Positions 1 to 7,743 of a DNA stretch of 8,892 nt are shown here, piece after piece; positions within the stretch are counted from its first letter, which is position 1; each line of letters begins with the position of its first letter. The stretch is from Arenicella sp. (GTDB lineage Bacteria; Pseudomonadota; Gammaproteobacteria; Arenicellales; Arenicellaceae): NCBI GenBank assembly GCA_018677115.1, contig JAHHOC010000040.1, positions 1 through 8,892 on the forward strand. Direction: 5' to 3'. A model generated the notes under the pieces. The model saw only the letters and a program-made list of their open reading frames with translations, made no database searches and was not told the DNA's origin. Both the position numbers and the translations under genes were made by a program.

Positions 1-990
1 TTTGAGCACACCTTTTTCAATCAGCACCGTATTGCTGGTCTGATTACCTTCATCATCGACGCTTAACGACCCGCGTCGGTCAGGGAGCGTTCCATCGTCT
101 ACCACAGTGCATAGCGATGATGCCACTTTTTCACCAATTCGACCGGCGAATGCGGAGGTTCCCTTACGGTTGAAGTCGCCTTCCAGCCCATGACCCACTG
201 CCTCATGCAACAGTATGCCAGGCCAGCCCGAGCCCAATACAACGGGCATAGTCCCCGCAGGCGAATCAATGGCGTCGAGCGCGACCAGTGCCTGGCGAAC
301 CGCCTCATGGGAATAGAAGCTGATCATGTCAGGGTCAAAGTAGTCAAGTGCGAATCTTCCGCCGCCGCCCATTGAACCACGTTCACGCTTGCCATTCTGT
401 TCAACAATTACGCTCACATTTAGGCGGATGAGGGGCCTCACATCAGGAATTTGGCGGCCGTCACTGGTGACAATCAAAACTACTTCGTAGACCGCTGACA
501 GGCTAGCCATTACCTCCTTGACTCTGGGGTCATGCTTGCGGGCAAACTGATCCGCCGACTCCAGAATCGCAATCTTGGCAGTATCATCCATTACGCTGAC
601 GGGATCGACGTCCCGGTACAGTGGGCGCACTGGACTTGATCGCCAAGACACTGCTTGCTGCATATTCGCTCCCTGACGACCAATGGCACCGACCACATCG
701 GCGGCAGCCAAAATCGCCTGCTGCTCCAGGTTCTCACTGTATGCAAATGCCGTTTTCTCCCCGCAGATCGAACGTAATCCGACCCCCTGATCGACACTGA
801 AGCTTCCGGTTTTGACTTTTCCCTCATCCAGCGACCAACTTTCATGCTTAGAATATTGAAAATACATGTCCGCAAAATCATTGCCTCTGACGCTGGTCAG
901 TTTCTGCATTACCGCGTCCAATTGCTGATCATCTAATGCAGTGGGAGCAAGTAACAGATCATGCGCCGTATCAAAAAAGGGCTTATTCAT
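1..990 (-). CDS. tldD: TldD metalloprotease, partial (C-terminus off the left edge)
   Basis: The frame is open from an ATG at 990 to the window edge, giving 330 residues; the E. coli protein is about 481, so roughly the last 150 are missing. TldD pairs with TldE (PmbA) to form a cytoplasmic heterodimeric zinc metalloprotease that degrades unfolded peptides and, in E. coli, matures microcin B17 and degrades the antitoxin CcdA. The zinc motif HEAVGHGLEGD is intact, with H262, E263 and H267. Other family landmarks are HESW (49-52), DQGVG (67-71), GEKTAFAY (77-84), GGGGRF (208-213), the PAGTMPVVLG stretch (244-253) and CTVVDDGT (294-301). The remaining metal ligand near the C-terminus lies outside the window. 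The start fits the family N-terminus, although no strong ribosome binding site precedes it. It follows yhdP directly, as in E. coli; the nitrilase gene that sits between them in Pseudomonas is absent. Confidence 0.96.
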   Translation of the reverse strand, partial: MNKPFFDTAHDLLLAPTALDDQQLDAVMQKLTSVRGNDFADMYFQYSKHESWSLDEGKVKTGSFSVDQGVGLRSICGEKTAFAYSENLEQQAILAAADVVGAIGRQGANMQQAVSWRSSPVRPLYRDVDPVSVMDDTAKIAILESADQFARKHDPRVKEVMASLSAVYEVVLIVTSDGRQIPDVRPLIRLNVSVIVEQNGKRERGSMGGGGRFALDYFDPDMISFYSHEAVRQALVALDAIDSPAGTMPVVLGSGWPGILLHEAVGHGLEGDFNRKGTSAFAGRIGEKVASSLCTVVDDGTLPDRRGSLSVDDEGNQTSNTVLIEKGVLK

Positions 991-1045
991 TTATATGTTT
1001 CTATAGAGCTTGCACCGGCAATCGACACCGGTCATAAATTTGAGG

Positions 1046-1083
1046 TCGGTAGTGTAGAAGTTCTTTGGCTGTAACACCACCGA
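1046..1083 (-). repeat. Inverted repeat between yhdP and tldD
   Basis: On the minus strand TCGGTGGTGT (1083-1074) can pair with ACACTACCGA (1055-1046), giving a 10-base-pair stem with one G-U pair and an 18-base loop. It lies 17 bases after the yhdP stop and 55 bases before the tldD start. The sequence just downstream (CCTCAAATTT) is not a U-rich tract, so it does not look like a standard intrinsic terminator. It could be a weak terminator, an mRNA-stabilising hairpin, or chance. I see no convincing promoter in the rest of the 109-base gap (991-1099). Confidence 0.4.
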
Positions 1084-1099
1084 TTGTGTACCTTTACCG

Positions 1100-4000
1100 C
1101 TACCTGGCTATATCATTGGTAGTCTGGGTTGTGTCTTCAGATGATACTGATTCAGTGTCTGGGACTTCGTCATCGCTACCAATTTTCTGCAGTTCAAAGT
1201 CATCCCAGCTGCCCAAAGCCCGATAGCTCTGAAAGCTGGATGCGCGCATTTCATCTTTAAACAATTGCTGGGTCAGGAACATGACTGCACCGGCGGCCGG
1301 ATTAGCCAGCGTGCTTAACAACGTCAGGTTACCTCCCAGTTCAGGGGACAGATGCATTTCCATGTCAATCAGTTCCTTATGCAGATCAAGCTTACCCTCC
1401 ATTTGCACGAACACAGATGGCGAAAATATATAGGCATCGCGCATGATTGCCTCGCCGTCTGCCAACACTCCGGCAAACCGAATACGATCGAACTGCAGAC
1501 CGCTTGAAAACAAGTCACTGAAATCGAGCGTCAGACGACGTGCTATGGCATTAAAATTTAACAACCCCAGTAATTTCCCACCACCCGGTTCGATCTGGAT
1601 CAATTCCCCGTCCCTGATGCGTAAATCAAAGTCTCCGTTCAAACGGGCGTAGTCAAATTCATGCGGGGCTCCGATCCAGGTTAGTTTGCCCGCCATTTCA
1701 CCACGGCCTTTGCGCAATATACCTGCAAAGTCCATACCTTCAAGAACATCTCCAACCGCATCAATGGTAGTTTGATAACTGAAATCTGAGATCGTGCCAA
1801 CGTTCGCATTGTTAATCCAACGCCCGCTCGCAGTGGTTGAGATTCCTGCATCTGTCAGTTCGAATTTATTCAGTTCCCATATATCGCCGCTGGGCTGTCC
1901 GGATAGTTGCAGACGACCCAGCTTCTTCTGGCCCAAAATAAAGGAGTCAGTTTGCAACTCAAAATGTGGATACACCGCAGGTGATAACGACCTGTCAGCT
2001 GGTTCATCCGGAGCTTGCTCGTCGGCATTCGAAGGCAGCCGCAAGTGTGACAACTTGAAGCGATAACTGGGAATTTGCTCCCGCGGGGCCGCTTGCAGAG
2101 TGCCATCGACATTTTCCCCATTCAGGGCGCCAATCCAATAGGCACCGTCAACTGAAACGCCGGAAAGTTTAAGCGGACCGAATGGTCCGCCGAGAAAATT
2201 CGCATCGCCAGTTTCAATATTGATCGAGCGCATTGCATCGAGCAACAGGGTGTCACCAGCCGTGTCAAAATCTAGCCGGGCAAGATCAATTATCGATGAT
2301 AACAACTCATCGAGATCAATTTGCGGTCGACGGACATCAAAAGCAATGCCTGGTTTTATTTCACTTTCAGGGGGCTTCGGAATGCCGCTACCGAGCGATA
2401 TTAAGCCCCGATCAAGGAGCGTATTCTGCTGTTCAAGGTTACCTTCAAAATGGGCCTCGAATTCTTCTCCCAACCTCAGAGTCAGGCTTTGCTGAACAGA
2501 CTGGCTACCCACCTGCATGGTGAGTGACATGCGCTGTTCCTCGTCAGCACTTTTTTGCAGCGGTGGTGGGGCTGCAACCGCCACACCCAGTAAATTTGAA
2601 TCTGCCTCGACGAGAACCTTAGGACCATCTATCACAACCGAGCCTTGCCACGGGTAGCTGCCGGCAAACCAGGTCAACAGATAGGGCCCGATCCAGGGTT
2701 CCAATGTAGCTATCTCGCCTGTGCCGGTGGCGGTCAACTTGAGTATGGGAGGTTGTGCAACTCTGGTTGTGATCATCCTTGCGCTGGTCGGATGCCCCAA
2801 AAACCCAGCAGTTATGCTTTTTGCCGACGCGCTTCTTTCGGTGAAGTTTATCGTTGTATTGATATCTTCCACTGGCACCGAAGGCGGCAATACAATTCGA
2901 CCCCCATTGACTTCCGCAACTCCCTGCACCTGGGTGCGGCTTACCCTTTGCAGCGGAATTGATACACTGATGTCTGCAGCGACCTGCCCTGCTTCAACCT
3001 TGATGGCCAGAGGCTTTTTATTTTGTTGTTTTTTTCCCAGCGGCCCGTTGAACAGGAATTCTGCCACCGTGTTTAATGAAGTGTTCATTGAGCCGGACAA
3101 GTCCAGGCGCCGGTCCAATTTAAATAGATTACTAATTTGCAGCTTTGGCTGAAGAACCTGATCCTGTTCAAGCCAAACCTCCTGCGGCTGGAAATCCAAC
3201 AGGTCGTTGTTCAAAACGGCCCTGCCGCGACCTTTTAACACTTTCGGCCATTGCCTCTGATACCCATAATCAAGTTCTACTCCTGAATAATCAAAACTGG
3301 CGTCGAGCTGTGCTCTGCCCTGATAAATGGCAGTGGCGGTCACGTCTCCGGAATAGCTGATTCTCCCTGCTGTCGCATCGCCTGCGAGTACCGCATTACT
3401 CCACCATGTACGAAGCTTGCTCAGCCGCTTCAAATTGGGAAAATAGCGATCCATATTCGACAGGCTGGAAATACTGAAATTAGCAGTTGCGTCCAAATGC
3501 AAGGGTCGCGAACCTGCTATGCCCGCTTCTTCCGGTAACACAACCTGGCCTCCCTCGAAACTGAGATCCGAAATCGAGTCAACTTTAAATAACTGACCCA
3601 GATTAGCCACTTTCCGGGCCTTAGTGTCTATCATGATTTCCGCGTTGAGCTCACTCAATGCAGCATCTGCATCTTGCAGTGCGGCATCCTGCAAAGTTAA
3701 GGTCAGGTTTCCGTCTGCATCCAATGACCAAAGCAAATCACCGTTTGTACGGGAAATCTGAAAAGGTTGCTCGAACCAACGTGGCCATTCGAATTGCGCA
3801 TCAGCAGCGCCAAATTTAAACTCGCCTCCAGCCGATGTTGCTACAAGTTGACCACTCAGGTTGTTCATAGCCGGGGCTGGGAAAACAGCCTTGAATGAAA
3901 TATCGGAGGCATTCGCTCGCAATGCCCATTGCCTCAATTCCAGCAATGGGCCGGAAAACTCGAATTCCACATCGTGCAAGCTTCCGGTGAGCTGAGATTG

Positions 4001-4816
4001 CAAAATCCATCCCAACCGACTACCAAGACCGGAGAGCCGTAACAAATCCCTGATTCGTTCCACATTCAAAGCTTTCAGTGCCAGTCGGCCCTTGCCATCG
4101 CTGACCTCCAGCGACACATCTTCTGGCGATAACAACCGTTCCCCGCGGCTGCCAATGACCTCCAGTTCGGCATCCCAATTATCTGCTTCCAGCACTTCTC
4201 CCCTGGACCTGGCTTTGAAGGCGAGGCCGCCCTTTGGGGTAAGCGTGGTAGCTCGTATCAACCGGTCTTGTTGCTTACGTCTATAAACAAAGGAGGTTTC
4301 TGTGTAACGTTGTATTTGACCATCCAGTCGTCGCCATGCGATTTCACCATCATGCCACACCAGGTTTTGGTGATTCAGCATCCACGATATTAGTCGCTTT
4401 TGACTAATCCCAGCTGAACGATTTGACCGCAGACGAATGCCGCCGACTTGCAATTGATCCACCGAAAGCGAAACCACTTCCAGCCGCGGTTGCTCAACCG
4501 CAAACTCAGAGAATTGGGGCCAAAATCTGAATATCGAAAAAAAATCGAGTTCTGCGGCGAGTGATTTAAAAGCCAGCGCTGGACGATCCTGTGCATCTCC
4601 CATGACTTGAAGATTCTCTATATAAATGCGTGGTGAAACCCCATTCCATGCAGTGGTGACGCTGCCTACCGTAACTGGTCGGTGGAAAATCCTGCTCAGG
4701 CTGGATTCCAGCAATTCTTCACGTCCATTGGCATGATTGAAGTAGGCTACTACGGCAACCCAGGCCGCTACATAGAAGCAAACAACAACAATAATTAAGT
4801 TACGAAAAATGCGCAT
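1100..4816 (-). CDS. yhdP: YhdP, giant AsmA-like envelope lipid-transport protein
   Basis: This is a 1238-residue protein; E. coli YhdP is 1266. YhdP belongs to the AsmA-like group (TIGR02099 family, with DUF3971 and AsmA_2 regions). In E. coli it acts with TamB and YdbH to move phospholipids from the inner to the outer membrane. The sequence shows a short positive N-terminus, one membrane segment (about residues 7-26, rich in V, I and A), an AsmA-type start (SRIFHRPVTVGSV, about 41-53) and then a very long stretch of alternating polar and non-polar strands expected to form a hydrophobic groove across the periplasm. The conserved C-terminal block runs from about residue 1095 (DFSDLFSSGLQFD) through NPAAGAV to GSWDDFELQKI. 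It ends in an acidic, Ser/Thr-rich tail of about 25 residues. I chose ATG 4816, one base after the rng stop, because residues from there match the family and place the membrane segment at the N-terminus; the ATG at 4864 would overlap rng by 47 bases. Confidence 0.95.
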   Translation of the reverse strand: MRIFRNLIIVVVCFYVAAWVAVVAYFNHANGREELLESSLSRIFHRPVTVGSVTTAWNGVSPRIYIENLQVMGDAQDRPALAFKSLAAELDFFSIFRFWPQFSEFAVEQPRLEVVSLSVDQLQVGGIRLRSNRSAGISQKRLISWMLNHQNLVWHDGEIAWRRLDGQIQRYTETSFVYRRKQQDRLIRATTLTPKGGLAFKARSRGEVLEADNWDAELEVIGSRGERLLSPEDVSLEVSDGKGRLALKALNVERIRDLLRLSGLGSRLGWILQSQLTGSLHDVEFEFSGPLLELRQWALRANASDISFKAVFPAPAMNNLSGQLVATSAGGEFKFGAADAQFEWPRWFEQPFQISRTNGDLLWSLDADGNLTLTLQDAALQDADAALSELNAEIMIDTKARKVANLGQLFKVDSISDLSFEGGQVVLPEEAGIAGSRPLHLDATANFSISSLSNMDRYFPNLKRLSKLRTWWSNAVLAGDATAGRISYSGDVTATAIYQGRAQLDASFDYSGVELDYGYQRQWPKVLKGRGRAVLNNDLLDFQPQEVWLEQDQVLQPKLQISNLFKLDRRLDLSGSMNTSLNTVAEFLFNGPLGKKQQNKKPLAIKVEAGQVAADISVSIPLQRVSRTQVQGVAEVNGGRIVLPPSVPVEDINTTINFTERSASAKSITAGFLGHPTSARMITTRVAQPPILKLTATGTGEIATLEPWIGPYLLTWFAGSYPWQGSVVIDGPKVLVEADSNLLGVAVAAPPPLQKSADEEQRMSLTMQVGSQSVQQSLTLRLGEEFEAHFEGNLEQQNTLLDRGLISLGSGIPKPPESEIKPGIAFDVRRPQIDLDELLSSIIDLARLDFDTAGDTLLLDAMRSINIETGDANFLGGPFGPLKLSGVSVDGAYWIGALNGENVDGTLQAAPREQIPSYRFKLSHLRLPSNADEQAPDEPADRSLSPAVYPHFELQTDSFILGQKKLGRLQLSGQPSGDIWELNKFELTDAGISTTASGRWINNANVGTISDFSYQTTIDAVGDVLEGMDFAGILRKGRGEMAGKLTWIGAPHEFDYARLNGDFDLRIRDGELIQIEPGGGKLLGLLNFNAIARRLTLDFSDLFSSGLQFDRIRFAGVLADGEAIMRDAYIFSPSVFVQMEGKLDLHKELIDMEMHLSPELGGNLTLLSTLANPAAGAVMFLTQQLFKDEMRASSFQSYRALGSWDDFELQKIGSDDEVPDTESVSSEDTTQTTNDIAR

Positions 4817-4817
4817 C

Positions 4818-6296
4818 TCAGCCAAGTGATATATCGTAGTGCTGCGGGTTTGCCGACGCCACACGTTGCAGATTAATCGAACCCGCTATTTTATTTCGCA
4901 ACTCCGCCAGTGCTTGCGCTTCGTCACCTTCGAATTGATCAACAACTTTGTCCGCTGCAGCAACAGTATACGATTGAGCTTGAAACTGCTGGTCCTGAAG
5001 ATGCAGGTCGCGCATTATCTGGTAACAGATGGTGCGTGGATTACGCGCTGAACCAGTGCCGCCACACACCTCGCACGGCTCACACATTTGCTGGTGCAGA
5101 CTTTCGCTGCTCTGCCGCCGGGTAATTTCCATCAGGCCCAGTGGCGAAATATCGGCCGTAACCACCGCAACGGGATCACTCTCCAATGCCCCTCGCATAA
5201 TCTTTACTAACTGTTGTTTATCACTGGCAGTCTGCATATCGATAAAATCTACCACGATGATGCCCCCTATATTTCGCATACGCAATTGCCTGGCAATTTC
5301 AATTGCTGCTTCGGTATTGGCCTGCATGATGGTTTGCGCTGGGTTGTCACGGCCGGTAAACGCAGCAGTGTTGACGTCGATTACTGTCATCGCCTCGGTG
5401 CGGTCAAAAACCAGCCGGGCTCCCGATGGCAGAATCACCTCGCGCTGGAGAGCATCGGCGAAGTGCTGTTCAAGATTGTATTCGGCAAGCAAGGGCGTAT
5501 CTCCACAGTATAGTTCCGTTGTGGCAAGCTCGTTCAATTGATAAGCCTGCATGAATTCAAGCACCTCGCTGTATAGGGTCCTGGAGTCAACCACCACTTT
5601 CAGTTCCGCTACCTTGCCGCTATCACGTAATAGTCGCAAACCGAGAGGTAAATTCTGGTAAAGGAAACAGTTATCCCGCTGCTGTACTGCTTGCGATTGT
5701 ATGTCTTGCCATAACTCACTCAAGTATCCCAGATCACGCCGAATATCCTCTGCTGATGCTGCGCTTGCTGCGGTCCGAGCAATAATACCGCCGTCCAGCT
5801 GCAGCCCGCGCTGCTCGTCCTCGAGCCGCGATGCCAGCTGTGCCCGTTGTTCGGCATCAACTATGCGCCTGGAAACAGTAATATGGTTGCCGAATGGCTG
5901 ATAGACAAGATACCGGGATGGCAGGCTTAGCCTGGTTGTTAAGCTGGCACCTTTGTCCCCGCGCCTGTCTTTGGTTACTTGAACTAATAGCCGTTGTCCT
6001 TCGTGTAATAGTCGCTCTATAGGCAAGCGGGCATCCGCCTTACCGTTATGTCGCTCGGGGGTATCGCTCGATTGAAAAATATCGCGCCGATGCAGGAAGG
6101 CATTGTCTGTCAACCCGATATCCAGGAACGCTGCCTGCATGCCAGGAAGTATACGCTTCACTTGCGCCTTGTAGATATTGCCTACAAGCCCCTGTGCATC
6201 TGCATACTCCACATGCAAATCCTGTAGCAGGCCGTTTTCGATTACCGCAGCACGGGTTTCGTTAGCTAGCGTACTAATTAGTATTTCTCTGTTCAT
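4818..6296 (-). CDS. rng: Ribonuclease G
   Basis: RNase G is a single-strand endoribonuclease of the RNase E/G family. It matures the 5' end of 16S rRNA and decays some mRNAs in the cytoplasm. The protein has 492 residues (E. coli 489), so it is full length and lacks the long C-terminal degradosome scaffold of RNase E. An S1-type RNA-binding domain starts near residue 36 (GLVGNIYKAQVKRILPGMQ). The catalytic metal-binding aspartates of the DNase I-like domain are present at D307 (TVIDVNT) and D350 (IVVDFIDM). The zinc-link that joins the dimer is present as CEPCEVCGGTG (405-415), with C408 and C411 in the expected positions. The ATG overlaps the maf stop as ATGA and has no strong ribosome binding site, which points to coupled translation. 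It is followed one base later by yhdP. Confidence 0.98.
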   Translation of the reverse strand: MNREILISTLANETRAAVIENGLLQDLHVEYADAQGLVGNIYKAQVKRILPGMQAAFLDIGLTDNAFLHRRDIFQSSDTPERHNGKADARLPIERLLHEGQRLLVQVTKDRRGDKGASLTTRLSLPSRYLVYQPFGNHITVSRRIVDAEQRAQLASRLEDEQRGLQLDGGIIARTAASAASAEDIRRDLGYLSELWQDIQSQAVQQRDNCFLYQNLPLGLRLLRDSGKVAELKVVVDSRTLYSEVLEFMQAYQLNELATTELYCGDTPLLAEYNLEQHFADALQREVILPSGARLVFDRTEAMTVIDVNTAAFTGRDNPAQTIMQANTEAAIEIARQLRMRNIGGIIVVDFIDMQTASDKQQLVKIMRGALESDPVAVVTADISPLGLMEITRRQSSESLHQQMCEPCEVCGGTGSARNPRTICYQIMRDLHLQDQQFQAQSYTVAAADKVVDQFEGDEAQALAELRNKIAGSINLQRVASANPQHYDISLG

Positions 6297-6880
6297 AACC
6301 AGTTCAGGTTTATCCGCCTGAGCAGTTGGTTGGTCTCGAATAACGGCAGTCCCACAACATTGGAATAACTACCATGGATTAGCTTAACCCAGGCTGAAGC
6401 CAGGCCCTGAATTGCATAGCCACCGGCTTTGTCCTGTGGTTCTCCAGTTAGCCAGTAAGCCTGCATTTGTTGTTCGCTGATTTTGGAAAAATACACGTCA
6501 GTAGACACGCTGACAGTGCTGATGTCGCCCTGGAAGAGCAAACTGACGGCGGTAACAACCTGGTGTTGAGTGTCGGATAATTGACGCCATATGCGCATGG
6601 CATCCGCCACATCAGTGGGCTTACAAAAAACCGTTTCATCATGTTTGACGATGGTATCAGCTGAGAGTACTGCCTGATACGGATCAACGGGCAATGCAGC
6701 TGCACAAGCCCTCGCTTTTTGTTGTGCCAGGCGCTCAACAAAATCCAAAGCCACCTCGTGCGCTTTAATTGACTCATCGATATCCACACTCGCGGTGCTG
6801 AACTTTACGCCCATATTTTGCAATAGCTCGCGGCGCCGAGGGGATGCCGATGCAAGAATCAGGCTAATGGGTTCCGGCAC
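6293..6880 (-). CDS. maf: Maf-family nucleotide pyrophosphatase (YhdE type)
   Basis: Maf proteins hydrolyse non-canonical or modified nucleoside triphosphates to monophosphates in the cytoplasm. The E. coli YhdE branch prefers dTTP, UTP and modified pyrimidine nucleotides, whereas the YceF branch prefers m7GTP. The 195-residue protein carries the signature LASASPRRRELL (9-20), ADTIV with the putative catalytic D75 (74-78), and DKAGGYAIQG (150-159). The closing block GSYSNVVGLPLFET (170-183) resembles YhdE more than YceF, and the position next to rng is that of yhdE. Translation starts at GTG, two bases after the rlmH stop. There is no Shine-Dalgarno sequence, and a palindrome (6886-6899) occupies the place where one would be, so coupling to rlmH is likely. 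Substrate preference is inferred from similarity only. Confidence 0.95.
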   Translation of the reverse strand: MPEPISLILASASPRRRELLQNMGVKFSTASVDIDESIKAHEVALDFVERLAQQKARACAAALPVDPYQAVLSADTIVKHDETVFCKPTDVADAMRIWRQLSDTQHQVVTAVSLLFQGDISTVSVSTDVYFSKISEQQMQAYWLTGEPQDKAGGYAIQGLASAWVKLIHGSYSNVVGLPLFETNQLLRRINLNWL

Positions 6881-6882
6881 AG

Positions 6883-7356
6883 CTAATCACCGCGGTGATA
6901 TGGCAGGTTGGCATTAATAGTCCATGCCCGGTAGAGCTGCTCCGCCAGCATTACCCGAACCAGCGGATGAGCAAAAGTCAACGCAGACAGTGACCACTTA
7001 ATGGATGTGGCGCCGATCAATTCAGGGTCTATACCTTCCGGTCCACCGATCAGTATCGCCACATCCTGGCTCTGGTCGATCCAATTCTGCATATGCTGTG
7101 CGAGTTGTACGGTATCAATGGTTTTGCCCTTGCGATCGAGCGCGATGGTCAAATGCGAATCAGGAATGGAAGCTTTTATGTCGGCCGCTTCAGCACGCAG
7201 AATGCGTGGTATGTCGGGATTCTTCCCTCTCTTTTTAGCTGCTATTTCTACTAGTTCCAGTTGGCAAACCGGTGGTAGTCGACGTGCATATTGCTGGTAC
7301 GCATCCGTCACCCAGCCGGGCATCCGCTTGCCAATCGCAATTAACTTGATTTTCAT
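6883..7356 (-). CDS. rlmH: RlmH, 23S rRNA pseudouridine-1915 N3-methyltransferase
   Basis: RlmH is a SPOUT-class (knotted) methyltransferase that uses SAM to methylate the N3 of pseudouridine 1915 in helix 69 of 23S rRNA, acting on assembled 70S ribosomes as a homodimer. The 157-residue length matches the family (E. coli 155). Visible marks are MPGWV (12-16), KRGKN (42-46), the SAM-binding loop LIGGPEG (102-108), the knot region LSALTFAHPLVRV (123-135), and the C-terminal YHRGD (153-157), whose Y-H-R is conserved for catalysis. It follows rsfS by 21 bases, a pairing common across bacteria. The ribosome binding site is poor: only an AGG two bases before the ATG. Confidence 0.97.
   Translation of the reverse strand: MKIKLIAIGKRMPGWVTDAYQQYARRLPPVCQLELVEIAAKKRGKNPDIPRILRAEAADIKASIPDSHLTIALDRKGKTIDTVQLAQHMQNWIDQSQDVAILIGGPEGIDPELIGATSIKWSLSALTFAHPLVRVMLAEQLYRAWTINANLPYHRGD
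6886..6899. repeat. 14-base perfect palindrome at the rlmH-maf junction
   Basis: ATCACCGCGGTGAT is a perfect palindrome within the last codons of rlmH, directly before its stop and 5 bases before the maf GTG. In mRNA it could form a 5-base-pair hairpin with a CGCG loop covering the region where a maf ribosome binding site would sit. It also encodes the conserved His-Arg-Gly-Asp end of RlmH, so protein constraint may explain part of it. Confidence 0.4.
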
Positions 7357-7377
7357 GCCTGTGAAATCTAGCCTGGG

Positions 7378-7743
7378 TCACGCTTCCGGTCGGTCCCTGT
7401 GCGCTTTGACCATGTTACGAACATCTTCATCCCACAGTTTTTCCAGGTCATAATATTCGCGGACTTCGGGTCGCATCACATGCAACACCACATCGCCGAA
7501 ATCGACCAACACCCACTCACCAAGATCGGCTCCGTCCTCATTCAATGGTTTTACACCTTGCTTTCTTAGCCTGTCTGATGCCTCTCTTGCAAGTGCCTTG
7601 ACATGCGTATCCGAACTCCCGCTGACAACTACCATATAATCCGCGAAATCAGAGATATCGGCGATGTCAATTACGTTGATCTCCTGCCCCTTAATATCTT
7701 GCAGTGCGTTTACTACCTGTTGTTTGATTTGCTCGGGATTCAT
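7378..7743 (-). CDS. rsfS: RsfS ribosome silencing factor, as C-terminal part of the NadD-RsfS frame or from an internal start
   Basis: RsfS (YbeB/Iojap family) binds ribosomal protein uL14 on the 50S subunit, blocks joining with 30S and so silences translation in stationary phase or starvation. The part from M222 of the longer frame is 121 residues; E. coli RsfS is 105, and here there is a slightly longer charged C-terminus (DEDVRNMVKAHRDRPEA). Family marks are DISDFADYMVVVSG (250-263), SSDTHVKALA (264-273), WVLVDFGDVVLHVM (298-311) and the YYDLEKLW block (318-325). All the usual core is present, so this is a whole protein rather than a remnant. The ATG at 7743 is preceded by AGGA four bases upstream, which would allow independent starts. 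Confidence 0.85.
   Translation of the reverse strand: MNPEQIKQQVVNALQDIKGQEINVIDIADISDFADYMVVVSGSSDTHVKALAREASDRLRKQGVKPLNEDGADLGEWVLVDFGDVVLHVMRPEVREYYDLEKLWDEDVRNMVKAHRDRPEA

Noticed and set aside
591..881. A 96-residue minus-strand open frame
   Set aside because: It overlaps tldD in another frame and has no family resemblance; the tldD frame is clearly the coding one.
1013..1031. Direct repeat CACCGG at a 13-base period
   Set aside because: Only two six-base copies; too short to support an operator or array.
991..1035. A 14-codon minus-strand frame (starting MTGVDCRCK) whose TAA abuts the tldD ATG
   Set aside because: The position suggested a leader peptide, but there is no ribosome binding site and so short a frame is expected by chance.
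2721..3152. A 143-residue plus-strand open frame
   Set aside because: It lies antisense inside yhdP and shows no domain or ribosome binding site.
4817..4864. A yhdP start at ATG 4864, adding 16 residues
   Set aside because: It would overlap rng by 47 bases and place a non-family stretch before the membrane segment; ATG 4816 directly after the rng stop fits better.
5029..5541. A 170-residue plus-strand open frame
   Set aside because: It is antisense to the conserved catalytic part of rng, Cys/Ser/Arg-rich, with no recognisable domain; it is a shadow frame.
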